DNA of 64,000 nt from Anisodus tanguticus (taxonomy: Eukaryota > Streptophyta > Magnoliopsida > Solanales > Solanaceae): positions 16,423,001-16,487,000 of the forward strand of contig CM067550.1 of assembly GCA_034509755.1 (NCBI GenBank). Direction: 5' to 3'. This document shows positions 1 to 10,804 of the stretch, one piece after another; positions within the stretch are counted from its first letter, which is position 1, and the number at the start of each line of letters is the position of its first letter. Both the position numbers and the translations under genes were made by a program. Below the pieces are notes generated by a model. The model searched no databases. It was not told the origin of the DNA and saw only the letters and a program-made list of their open reading frames with translations.

Positions 1-277
1 AAAATCGTCATATAAAATGGAACTGGGGGAGTAAATATTTTGAAGTTGACCCCACATAAGATAGTATAGGGTAATCGCATTGTAGTAGCATGATAGAGTA
101 GGTAAGCGTAAAACATTAAGTGAGAAGGTTGGATAACTATTTATAAATATTCATTTAAACCCACTTCCTCCGTCTCAAATTATATATTTATATTAAGAAA
201 TTTATTAAATTTGTATAAATATTAAATTTAAAATTCAGTTATTATCACTTAAAGTCTTCATTCTAAAATTTAGAACT

Positions 278-705
278 CAACAAAATATATTCACTATAAT
301 CTCATAAGTGGGGTCTGTGAGCGTAGGATGTATAAATACCTTATCTCTACAATTGCAGGTAGAGAAACTGTTTCTGATAGACCATCGGCTCAAAAAAAAT
401 ATAACACAACGCAAAACTGTAGGAAAGAAAAAAGAGACACCAAAATAGTATTATACAAAATAAGTGCAACAATAGATATTTTTTCCTCCTTTTTCTTTTT
501 GCTCCCTTTCTTATGAACTTTTTCTTTGCTTGAACCATTCCATTTCCCGATTCCCTCGATTGGCGGCTTATATTAATACACATAGGTGAAAAAAAATTAC
601 ATGAAACCTGAATCATACTACTACAAGTACATCAACACACAGCTACGTACTAACCTTCTACCTTAAGTTTCGACTTCCATATCTTCCTATTTAAAACTCA
701 TAAAG
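278..705 (-). mobile_element. RTE-type LINE 3' end with TS-SINE-like tail (fragment)
   Basis: Positions 278-398 read on the minus strand as the Solanaceae TS-type tail: a block ending in a CAACA-type terminus, a 'cataagtggggtctg' core and a 'tgatagaccatcggct' edge. About 240 bp further, 640-705 resembles the end of the LINE reading frame seen near 11085-11150 ('actaaccttct...cgac...cttccta'). The spacing is like that in the longer LINE copy at 10805-12565. The assignment rests on comparison among copies inside this window. The body of the element is gone. Confidence 0.5.
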
Positions 706-2169
706 TTAAATATTGACTCTGCGTCTAAAGAAACATAGCGAGTAATTGTACTATTTTTAATGCAAATGAGAGTAACAAATATCGGAATAGCCTGTTTTTT
801 TGTCTACGGCGAATAATTATCTTAGCCATTTTGGGAGAAAGTAACGATGATTATATTGAAGACCAAGTTAATTGAAAGTGTAATCAACTTGGAGGGTCAT
901 CTACATAGTATTATTTATTACTATTTCTTATCACATAATAATCATGCAGGTGAGGAACAACACATTCCTATTATCTTTTATTTTTTACCTAATCCAAGAT
1001 ATCTTAATTATAGAGAATCATAAACATAGCTTGTCTCTAAATTTTTCCCCCACTCCTTCAATATGCGCATAAGAGTAGTCAATATGGTTTCGTATTTGAT
1101 CTTGGTGTCCCTTAGCCACCTTTGTTTTTTAAACTTTGTATTATTAATATCAAGCCATTCGTTTTGTATCTGTCGTAAATATATTCTAAACAGAGGGATT
1201 TCTTAAAGGAACGACAAAAAAAGTACTTTCTTTATTGACATTTTTTGCTTTTCTACCTTCAAAATGTGTGAACTTTGATCATAGTTTTTCATCATATTGA
1301 CATGTGAACAATTACATTATACTTTTAGTAAATATTTAATTAAATATTATATTTATAATTTTAAAATATTTAATTGATATAATTAAATTTAACTCTAAAA
1401 ATTATTTAATTTACCCTTGTAAGTGAAAAATAACACATAAATTGGGACAAAAAATATATATTATATATTCCAAACTTATTTAGCAAAAAATTCTAGATGA
1501 GTATTGAATCATGAACTTTCTTGGAATCTCAATCAACTAGTTATTTATCAAATCAGTTGTAGTAGACTAATAAATCAATTTCCTATGTTATATGATATCT
1601 GTGGATCTTAATACTGTATTATCTTTAAATATTTGATGTGTAACTTATAAAACAAAGAAATAAGAAAGAGAATTTGCTGGGTCAAGGTTCAATCTCTCAT
1701 CATAGATTACCTTTCAAACAAATTAGAAAAAGAAAGTCAAAAAATAATTAAAAGTAATAATGTCAAATTAAAAATCAAGTGGCAAATTATATTGGGCTTC
1801 TGCAGATGAAACTGGAAAAGGTAACTTATTAGTCTAATTTGGGCTTTTACCCAAGTTTAGTGCATGCACATGTTCCCTTATTGGGAAGTTGGGCTATTTC
1901 TTGGTCCCTCTTGAGCCCAACACCTGATTTTGAGCATCCAAGAATAATAATATGAGAAAGGGAAAAGGACAATGAGAGGCCATTAGCAGCAAAAAAAAGA
2001 TCCAAAAAGGCCTCATTTAGGGCTTAATACCGCGAGCTGCTCCTTCAGCACAAAATAATCCAAGGCGCGGCCGTCCAGCCCATTCATTGACTTTTTGTGA
2101 AAGTTTCGCTGCAAAAAGAACAAGGGTATTTGTGGCGACTTTAGTTGCCACTAAAGATCAATAAAATAA

Positions 2170-2510
2170 ATTATTATTAAACCTTCAAAAACTGTATCAT
2201 TTTTGTTTAGAATATATATCATTAATGTATATGTATATATGAAAAATGTATAATACGATTATAATTAGTAAATATATATTAAATATACATTTATCAAAAC
2301 TAAAATTATACATTTATTATACACAAATTATACTTCTATACATATATTTTAGGGATACATATTTTATACGATAATGATACAGTTTCTATATGTGATACAT
2401 TTTTTATATACATATACAGTAATGATACAACTTCTATGCGTTTCTATACAAATGATTTTTGTATACAAAAATGATACAGTTTATATACATATGCTGAAAT
2501 TAGTTAAAAA
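2170..2510. repeat. Degenerate ATACA/TATAC-rich low-complexity repeat
   Basis: The words 'gatacagttt', 'atacatttttatata' and 'aatgatacaac' recur irregularly over about 340 bp. It is probably a decayed tandem array. No clean period can be read by eye. Confidence 0.4.
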
Positions 2511-2859
2511 TGACTAGAAAATGAAATTATTTTGAAAAGGATAAAATTGACTTTTAAAATTCTTGGGCAACCGGGTGTCAATAGTTCCACCCCGTTGGCC
2601 ACTTATGTCCTTTCCCCTATGAGAAAATAACACCCAATAACTACTTAAGCATCATTATAAGCATTTTTACTTATTTACTAAAATAAGAAATAGTTTATAT
2701 AATAATATAACATATAATAATAGGTAAAAACACGGGGTTCGTAATTTTGGAGTTAAATAAAGAAAAATGATGATTTCCCATATCACCTATATTCCCTCAT
2801 TTAATGTCAAGGTAATATCTCTCTCTAAAACCAACTTGAAACCCGACAACCTCCATTCA

Positions 2860-3456
2860 AAATCGGACAACACTAAAAAGAAAGTGAGGATCTGGAACTA
2901 CGGCGAACAATCTGGGACTCCGGTGAATAAATCTGGAACGAAAGTGTGGAGAACTTAAAAAAAGAAAAATTGTGTAACTCCATGAGATGGACAACTCCGG
3001 CAAAGAAGAACAGATCTTGCTCATGAAATGATTGTGGACATATTTTTACTCCGGCGAAACACTGTTATTCTTCTTTTTGGTAGTTGAATGATTTTAGATT
3101 TAGTTTGATGGAATAAGTGGTTGTTATAGTGGATACTAGTGGTGGTTGGGTGGTGGGATGATTGTATATCGGATGTAAATTGAGCGTTGTCGAGTGTATA
3201 TCATTGTATCTCACGTGTATCCCTATACATACAATGACATAAAAACGTGATACATCACTATATGATGTGCGTATCTCACTCGTGGACATACATACGACAG
3301 ACACGTGGCAAGTGATACATTTTCTCTATGTCAATAAATATTATTGCATGTCAAGTATATGCACGTGTATCTTTTGATATACATACCACATACAATGATA
3401 TACAAGTTCACATGGAGAGGTGAAGTTGTGGAAGTCATGAAAGAACTCTGGCGAAG
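2860..3456. repeat. Repeat-rich spacer before the SINE
   Basis: 2870-3060 repeats the motif family 'ctccggcgaa / ctacggcgaa / actccggtgaa'. 3150-3420 repeats TGTATC/GTATAC words ('cacgtgtatc', 'gatacat', 'catacatac'). Related 'ctctggcgaag' and 'cttcggtgaag' words reappear just after the SINE and Copia-1 at 10282-10310, as expected if both flanks belong to one pre-existing repeat. No gene is seen. Confidence 0.4.
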
Positions 3457-3586
3457 TGGGTTCGAAACACACCTGCATCATTTTTTTTGGTGAATTTTAG
3501 TAGCTCAGTTGGTTGGTTACCTGAAGCATCACCAACGTGGTGATGGTTCGATTCTCCACCTTACAATCCCCTTCTCCTACCCTCAA
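3457..3586 (+). mobile_element. tRNA-related SINE, 5' part (split by Copia-1)
   Basis: The segment holds a pol III A-box-like 'tagctcagttggttgg' (about 3491) and a B-box-like 'ggttcgattct' (about 3546), spaced as in a tRNA-derived SINE head. The 13-bp sequence aactctggcgaag precedes it (3444-3456) and recurs after the A-rich tail at 10282-10294, which is a convincing target-site duplication. The SINE was later split by Copia-1 at 3586/10251. Only the tRNA-like part is recognised; the SINE family is not assigned. Confidence 0.7.
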
Positions 3587-4484
3587 TGTTAGAAATTTAC
3601 TAATGTGGAATTAAGTATATCCCATTATTTATGACTCGAACAATTGGGGCCCCGCGCGTCGGAAACGTCGTTTCCACACACGTGTACACGTAGTGCCAAG
3701 TATCGCAAATTTCATTATTGAAAGAGATATTGGTACGTAAGTAATACGTTTGAAACATAGAATGATGGACAGTTATTGGCCAAATGACAAAGTATTCCAC
3801 GTTGGTAAATGAAGGAAGAAGTGTACGAAGTGTAACATGAAACGAGTCGGAAGTCGCCGCGGAGCCGCGAAGGGCTGCGGCGCAGCCCCGTCGGAGCGTC
3901 GCGGCGCTAATTCGCAGAGCTGTGGCACTTCGGAGGCAGAATGTTGCGACGAGAAGATGGAAAGTTCTAACTTTTGGGCTCGTTTTAGAGCATTGAATCT
4001 CCATTATTTGGCACATGAATTCAACCATTATTTGGCTGAATGTAACCCCTCAATAAGTGTCATTACATGGCTATTCAAGGTCATTAGTTGGAAAGTTGAG
4101 GGGTCATATCATTACACTATAAATTGAGGCCTTTGGCTCAATTGTTCAACACTACTTAGAACACCATTAACAGAATTTTCTGAAATCTTCTTCTTTCTCT
4201 CTAGCAAGTTTACTATATTCAAAGTTCTTCAAGAGTAACACTTGAGTTTCCTTTGCTAATTTGTTAAGTTGTTGTTGTATCTTGGGAGACTATTTCCCGA
4301 CAACGTAAGAGGATATATACGGGGCAATCTTGTCTTAAAGGCAGAGTGCCATCACTCGACTCAGCAAATCACAAATAGTTTGTTACGTTCTTGATTTCAG
4401 TTTTGTTGTAATCTTTAGTTTATCCTTTCTAGCAATTTGTAATATTTACTTACTTTCCATTTTCTGCAATTGTTGTAACCCACA
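3587..4484 (+). repeat. Copia-1 5' LTR
   Basis: It begins TGTTAGAAAT and ends near CCCACA, matching 9316-10250. A TATA box (tataaattg, 4118-4126) fits the LTR promoter. 3850-3920 is strikingly GC-rich (gccgcggagccgcg and similar words) inside an AT-rich element. Open frames on both strands here come from the skewed composition and are not genes. Confidence 0.85.
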
Positions 4485-4519
4485 ATTTTAAGACAAGATT
4501 GTTGTAAGTGCTTAGAAAG

Positions 4520-5626
4520 ATGACTGAAAGAGAACAACTCGCTTCTGATTCTGGTGTTGCTGCTACTCAAGGCAACCCCTCTGCCTTCCCCACTGCTCAA
4601 GGCACACCCAATGCCTTTCCGGTTGCTCAAGGCTCATCTAACGCCTTTCCTGCTACTCAAGGGAACATTACAGTTCCTCCACCCACTGGATTCCATCATG
4701 AACGCCCAGAAAAGTTCATGAGCTCAAACTTCAAGAGATGGCAGCAGAAGATGTTGTTCTATCTGACTGTTATGGGAATGACTCGTTCCGAGCAGAAGAT
4801 CCTCCACAAGCTGGAGATGAAATGGACCCTTCGCCTACTGAAACGGCTGAAGGGGGCCAAAGTATCCATGTCATTAATGGCATGAAGATGGTTCTTGATG
4901 CATGGAGTCATAGTGATTTTATGTGTAAGAACTATATTTTGAACTGCCTGTCATACCCACTCTACACGGTGTATTGTACTGTAGGCACCGCCAAAGAGTT
5001 AAGGGAGAAGCTGCAGAAGAAGTACAACGTATAAGATGCTGGTACAAAGAAATTCATCATTGGGAAATTCCTGAATTTTCAAATGGTGGATAGTAAAACA
5101 GTGATGTCCCAAGTCCAGGAATTCAAAATGATATCTACATCACTGGGATTTGGAAGGTATGAAACCAAATGAGCAGTTTTTGGTTGCATCACTGATTGAA
5201 AAGTTACCTCCCTCGTGGAATGAGTTTATGAGTTACTTAAAACTCAAGACAAAGTATATGACCTTTGAAGAACTTATTATCAAACTCCAGATTCAGGAAG
5301 CTAATAAGAAGGTCTTGCCTAGGGGAAAACAACTCATTGAGGCAAAGGCAAATCTGGTTGAGGCCAAAGGTAACCCAAGCAAGAAGCGCAAGTTCCAGAA
5401 AGACGACAAGACCCAAGCGGCAGAGAAGTTCAAAGGAAACTGTCACCACTGTAGAAAACCTGGTCACATGATCAAGGACTGTCATAAGCTCAAGACTGAG
5501 CAACAAGAGAAGGCCAAAGGCAAGGCTCAGGCTAACGTCGTCAAAGACAGGCTTCTAGACGACATGATTGAGTTCTCGGCAGTGGTGCTTGAAGTAAACC
5601 TTGTTGAGAATCCCATGCAATGGTAG
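4520..5626 (+). pseudogene. Copia-1 gag pseudogene
   Basis: The frame starts at ATG 4520. The N-terminus has a Q-G-N/T-x-x-A-F-P repeat (about residues 16-50), then the UBN2/gag core, and a CX2CX4HX4C zinc knuckle (CHHCRKPGHMIKDC, about 5440-5485) followed by a Lys-rich tail. The reading frame shifts near 4790, stops at 5032-5034 and shifts again near 5145. The section ends in a TAG at 5624 immediately before the protease motif. Gag would package the element RNA in cytoplasmic virus-like particles; this copy cannot make full-length product. Confidence 0.8.
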
Positions 5627-6990
5627 ATGGACACGGGTTCTACCAGACACATTTGTTCCAATAGAGATGCCTTCTCCACTTATACACCAGTAACTAGCAA
5701 GAAGTTGTTCATGGGTAACAATGCTTCCTCCGACGTGCTGGTGGTAGGAAAAGTAGTCCTGAAGATGACTTCTAGAAAGGAGCTCACTCTGAAGGAGGTG
5801 ATGCATGTTCCTGAGATTAGGAGAAATTTAATTTCAGGTCAATTATTGGTTAATGCTGGTTTTAGGCTAGTATTTGAGTCCAATAAGTTTGTAATCACCA
5901 AAAATGGAACCTTTGTGGGAAGAGGCTTTGTTTGTGAAGGCCTCTTCAAGGTTAACGTCATGTATGTAATACGTGCAAGCAATAATATTGAAGCTTCTTC
6001 TTACTTGCTTGAGTCATCTAATTTATGGCATCATAGATTAGGACATGTTAACTAAAAGTCTATCCAAAGGTTGGTTAAGTTGGAGTTGTTGTCGTCTATC
6101 GACGTAAACCCTCAACATAAGTGTGAGGTACGCGTAGAGGCAAAACTCACAAAGCTTCCTTTTCGATCTGTCGAAAGGAATATCGCTCCTCTAGAACTTA
6201 TTCACACAGATATATGTGATTTGATATTTGCATAAACTAGGGGAGGGAATAAGTACTTTGTGACATTCATTGATGATAGCACAAGGTATTGTTAACTTTA
6301 CTTGTTGAAAAGTAAAGATGAATCCTTTGAAGCGTTCCGACGTTACAAAGCAGAAGTTGAAAACCAACTTAGCATGCAGATTAAATATATTCGTAGCGAT
6401 CAGAGAGAGAGAATATGTAGCGCCATTTGAGGAATATTGTGCCGAGTCGAGCATTGTTCATCAAACTACGGCTCCATACTCACCTCAGTCGAACGGTGTT
6501 GCGGAATGAAAGAACCGCACATTAAAGGAAATGATAAATACCTTGCTCATCAATTCCAGTCTTCCCCAAAACATGTGGGGAGAATCCGTCCTTACCGCCA
6601 ATATGATTCTTAACAGAGTACCACATAAGGGTAAGGACAAAACTCCATATGAATCATGGAGATGAAAGAAACCCACCTATAAATATTTAAAGGTGTGGGG
6701 TTGTTTGGCAAAGGTTGAAGTACCCAAGCCAAAGCAGGTCAAGATTGGGCCTAAGACTGTAGATTGCATTTTCATCGGATATGCAAATAACATTAGTGCT
6801 TATCGCTTCTTAGTACATAAGTCAGAGATTCCAGATATCCACGGGGGTACAATCATTTAATCAAGGAATGCTTAATTCTTTGAGGATACTTTTCCTAGAA
6901 GGGAAAAAGACATAACCTCTCGCAAATGAAGTTATGAACAAAGCTCACAAGAACCAGGGGTCATTGACTGCCCGGATCTAGATGGTTCAA
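5627..6990 (+). pseudogene. Copia-1 protease and integrase pseudogene
   Basis: The aspartic protease motif MDTGSTRHIC opens the section (5627). The GAG-pre-integrase end LWHHRLGHVN lies near 6030-6052 and is followed at once by a stop. Integrase-like segments follow in shifting frames: an HTD-type motif near 6200, a FIDDST-type motif near 6270 and an NGVAE-type segment near 6490. Several stops (for example 6053, 6233 and near 6505) and frameshifts make it non-functional. The domain order (PR, INT, then RT) identifies Ty1/copia. Confidence 0.75.
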
Positions 6991-8734
6991 ATCTAGTGGA
7001 CTTCGAAGTGGTTGAATATACGGAATCTAGAATTCCAGATTCTCTGAACTTGGAGACTCCAAAGATGGAACCAAGGCGAAGTAAAAGGGCCAGGAAGGAT
7101 AAATCCTTTGGTCCTGACTTTGTAGCTTATATGGTTGATGATGAACCAATGACAATTGTTGAAGCATTGTCAACTCCAGAGGCACCGCTCTGGAAAGAAG
7201 CTATTGAGAGTGAAATAGACTCCATCCTGCATAACCATACTTGGGAGTTGGTTGATCTTCCTCCGGGAAACAAACCGTTGGGTTGTAAATGGATACTCAA
7301 ATGGAAGTATAAAGTAGATGGGTCTATAGATAAGTACAAGGCCAGGTTGGTAGTCAAGGGCTATCGGCAGAAGGAAGGCCTTGACTATTTTGACATGTAC
7401 TCATCGGTATCTCGGATGACGTCCATACGGGTATTCATTGCGATCGCAGCGTTGCGTGACCTTAAGATACATCAAATGGATGTCAAGACAGCCTTCCTAA
7501 ATGGTGATTTGAAAGAAGAAATTTATATGGAACAACCCGAGGGGTATGTGGTTCCAGGGCAAGAGAAGAAAGTCTGTCGACTTGTCAAATCTTTGTACGG
7601 GCTGAAACAAGCCCTGAAACAATGGCATGAAAAATTTGATAGTACTCTACTAGCGAAAGGTTTCTCCATTAATAAGTGTGACAAATGTGTCTACATGAAA
7701 GGTAACTCTGACTCGTTCGTCATGATATGTTTGTATGTAGATGACATGTTGATCACAGGGAGCAGTCCTAGCTTGATCCTAGAGACTAAGAACATGTTGA
7801 AACAATGTTTCGACATGAAGGATATGGGTATCACAGATGTCATCTTAGGGATAAAGATCTCTAAGACGTCTGACGGACTAGTCTTATCTCAGTCTCACTA
7901 CATCGAAGATGTGTTGAGAAAGTTCAAGATGTTTGACAATTCGACTATGAAGTCACGAATGGATAGAAATAAAAAACTTGATAAAAATTGTGGTACACCC
8001 GTATGTCAGGAGCAATATGCACAGGTGATTGGGAGTTTGATATACATAACAAACTACACCCGGCCTTATATTTCTTATGCAGCCAACAAGTTGTCTAGGT
8101 TTACCCGTAATCTAAGTAATGATCATTGGAAGGCGTTGAATCGGGTACTACGATACCTGAAATACACGCTAACTTACGAGTTGCATTATTCGAGATATCC
8201 AGTTGTACTAGAGGGGTACAGTGATGCAAGCTAGATATCTGATATATAGAGAACACCAAGTCCACTAGTGGGTATATATTTACAATTGGTGATGGGGCTG
8301 TGTCTTGGAAATCCTCTAAGCAAACTTGCATCGCCCGAACCACGATGGAATCAGAGTTTATCGCTTTAGACAAAGCAGAGGAAAAATCTGAGTGGCTTCA
8401 CGACTTCTTAGAGGATGTCCCTTATTGGGACAAACCCGTAGCTTTTGTAATGATCCACTGCGCCAGTCAGTCGGCTCTAGGAAGGGCACATAATTCTATG
8501 TACAATGGCATGTCTCGTCATATTCGACGGAGACATGAGACTGTTAGACAGCTGATGACCACGGATATAATATCCATTGATTACATAAAATCAAAGGATA
8601 ACATAGCGGACCCACTGACAAAGGGCTTACCCAAAGATCAGATGTTCTGCCTGTCTAGGGGAATGTGGCTTAAAACCCAAGCTATAAGGACCAATACGGT
8701 GGTAACCCAACCTTACCGACTAGAGATCCCATGA
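6991..8734 (+). pseudogene. Copia-1 reverse transcriptase-RNase H pseudogene
   Basis: A long frame to 8234 carries the copia RT: W-K-E-A-I-E-S-E-I start, K-A-R-L-V-V-K-G, Q-M-D-V-K-T-A-F-L-N-G, S-L-Y-G-L-K-Q and the catalytic CLYVDDML box (about 7728). The frame stops at TAG 8232, where copia RNase H normally has Trp. A 2-bp TA insertion lies just downstream, and RNase H resumes in another frame at about 8300-8734 (SWKSSKQ, ESEFIAL, ADPLTKGLPKDQ). RT itself is nearly intact, so the element decayed fairly recently. A more exact copia lineage is not assigned. Confidence 0.85.
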
Positions 8735-9315
8735 ATTAGGTTCAATGGGAAAACTAAGTTGTAAAGGTTCAGTTGAGCTCTTCGGTGGAAGCATGAGCAC
8801 TTCAGATAGTGATTTCTGTAAAGAAACACCAAATCCAAAGACATTCCCGCGATAGACGTTAAGTGCTATCTGCAGTGTGGGTAAATGTTAAGTTTCTAAA
8901 ACCTTTAATGATCATCAACGGTTAAGGTTAGGTTTGGGGAAACTTTTAATGGTTCCTAACACTTGTAAAGTGGGGTATAGCAAGATACCTTCTAGGAGAC
9001 CACCTATTTAAGTGCGAGGACAGGCAGCCTCAAATGAACGCACTTAAGAATCCAAGAAGTATCCACGGCCACAACGGATAAAACATTACGGAGAATAGAG
9101 TAAGGGAAGTTGTTATGTTGGTACCGTTGACTTGGCTTACACAAAACACTGACGGTTCAAGACATCACGTTCACCGCACAGTAAGTAAATCTAATGGTAT
9201 TCAACTATGGAAGGTTCAAAGCTAAAACTACCTCTCCTGATGCAACATCGGTCCGCTGAAAGATTGCTAGAAAAGACACCATGTGAGTGCGCCAAAATCT
9301 CTTTCAAGAGGGGAT
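8735..9315 (+). other. Copia-1 3' untranslated region and polypurine tract
   Basis: This is 580 bp of non-coding DNA between the RNase H end and the 3' LTR. It ends in the purine run caagaggggat (9305-9315) directly before TGTTGG, the expected plus-strand primer site. No extra gene is seen. Confidence 0.7.
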
Positions 9316-10250
9316 TGTTGGAAATTTATTAATGTGGAATTAAGTTTATCCCATTATTTATGACTCAAACAATTGGGGCCCCGCGCGTCGAAAACGTCAT
9401 TTTCACACACGTGCACACGTAGTGCCAAGTATCGCAAATTTTATTAGTGAAACAGATATTGGTACGTAAGTAATTCATTTGAGACATAGAATGATGGATG
9501 GTTATTGGCCAAATGACAAAGTATTCCACGTTGGTAAACGAAGGAAGAAGTGTACGAAGTGTAAGATGAAACGAGTCGGAAGTCTCCGCGGAGCCGCGAA
9601 GGGCCGCGGTGCAGCCTCGTCGGAGCTGAGGCGCCGGAGCGCCTCCCAGGCAGTGTCGCAGCGCTAAATGGGTGTCCAGTCACTGGAGTTGCGGTGCTTC
9701 GGAGGTAGAATGCTGCGACGGGAAGATGGAAAGTTTTGACTTTTGGGCTGGTTTGGAGCATTGAATCTCCATTATTTGGCACATGAATTCAACCATTATT
9801 TGGCTGAATGTAACCCCTCAATAAGTGTCATTACATGGCTATTGAAGGCCATTAGTTGACTAGTTTAGGGGTCATCTCATTACACTATAAATTGAGGCCT
9901 TTGGCTCAATTGTTCAACACTACTTAGAAAACCATTTACAAAATTTTCTGAAATCTTCTTCTTCCTCTCTAGCAAGTTTACTATACTCAATGTTCTTCAA
10001 GAGTAACACTTGAGTTTCCTTTGCTCATTTGTTAAGTTGTTGTTGTATCTTGGGAGACTATTGCCTGACAACGTAAGAGGATATATACGGGACAATCTTG
10101 TCTTAAAGACAGTGCCATCACTCGACTCAGCAAATCACAAGCAGTTTGTTACGTTCTTGATTTCAATTTTGTTGTAATCTTTAGTTTATCCTTTTTAGCA
10201 ATTTATTATATTTACCTACTTTCTATTTCCTGTAATTGTTGTAACCCACA
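9316..10250 (+). repeat. Copia-1 3' LTR
   Basis: It begins TGTTGGAAAT and ends CCCACA, with a TATA box at 9886-9893. It is about 37 bp longer than the 5' LTR, mainly from extra GC-rich sequence around 9620-9690 (ggcgccggagcgcctccc). Scattered substitutions separate the two LTRs. Confidence 0.85.
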
Positions 10251-10281
10251 CCCAATGTAATAAAAATATATATTTAAAAAA
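10251..10281 (+). mobile_element. SINE 3' tail (after Copia-1)
   Basis: 'cccaatgtaataaaaatata...' running into an A-rich end completes the SINE that starts at 3457. It is followed by the second copy of the 13-bp target duplication (10282-10294). The first five bases double as the Copia-1 target duplication. Confidence 0.6.
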
Positions 10282-10804
10282 AACTCTGGCGAAGAAGAAA
10301 ACTTCGGTGAAGAAAAAAAATCAATGAACAAATCTAGCTAACTGATTTCTCAGTGAAGCTCTGACAATTTTTTTTTGAAAAAGTGACGAACGGGTGTGGT
10401 TGGCAGAACAATGACGTCTAGGGTTTGTAGGAAGAGAAATTCGGAAGAAAGAGAAAAGAATGATTTCCGGAATTCCTAATTTCGCGGATTTGGGAAGGTT
10501 ATATATGTTTTATAAAGGAATTACCGCTATATTTTGAAAATGAAATAGTATTGTTAGTTATGGTAAATATGAATTTATTTTAGTTACATCCATATAAAAG
10601 TCCCTAATAATATTTTGGACTAAGCAAGTGTTAAGCCCAGTTATTAATTTTCATAATCAATCAATTAGGACAATTTTGAATTTTTGACTCACTTGTCCCA
10701 TGGATAAAATTAAAAGTTTAACAAGTTTTGTCCCATATGCAAAACCTTTTGACCTTGAAGGTTTGTCCATGGGCAAGCGGGGGTCAAAAGTTCAAGATCA
10801 TTTA
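10282..10804. other. Intergenic, no gene seen
   Basis: It starts with the repeat flank shared with 2860-3456 and continues as AT-rich DNA. No supported feature was found. Confidence 0.5.

Larger units (their letters stand above)
1..2760. other. AT-rich intergenic DNA, no gene seen
   Basis: No credible protein-coding gene was found; open frames are short and of low complexity. A decayed Stowaway/mariner-like terminus (a CTTCCTCCGTCTCAAAT-type motif) lies near 164-180. A LINE 3' end (278-705) is listed separately. 2170-2510 is an ATACA/TATAC-rich degenerate repeat. The rest is unremarkable AT-rich sequence. Confidence 0.6.
3587..10250 (+). mobile_element. Copia-1: complete but inactivated Ty1/copia LTR retrotransposon
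   Basis: This is a 6.66-kb element with two related LTRs (3587-4484 and 9316-10250), a polypurine tract just before the 3' LTR, and gag-PR-INT-RT-RH in the copia order (integrase before RT). The target duplication is probably ctcaa/cccaa (3582-3586, 10251-10255) with one mismatch. No clear initiator-Met primer-binding site follows the 5' LTR; the next bases are attttaagacaagatt, so another primer is possible. Frameshifts and stops break every coding section, so it cannot be autonomous. It sits inside the SINE at 3457-10281. Confidence 0.9.

Noticed and set aside
3486..3560. tRNA-like sequence
   Set aside because: A- and B-box-like words are present but no cloverleaf or acceptor stem can be formed. 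The A-rich tail and 13-bp target duplication show it is a SINE.
3600..4127. Open frames on both strands of the Copia-1 5' LTR (Ala/Arg/Gly-rich)
   Set aside because: They lie in a GC-rich block of a long terminal repeat, mirror each other in composition and are not conserved in the 3' LTR.
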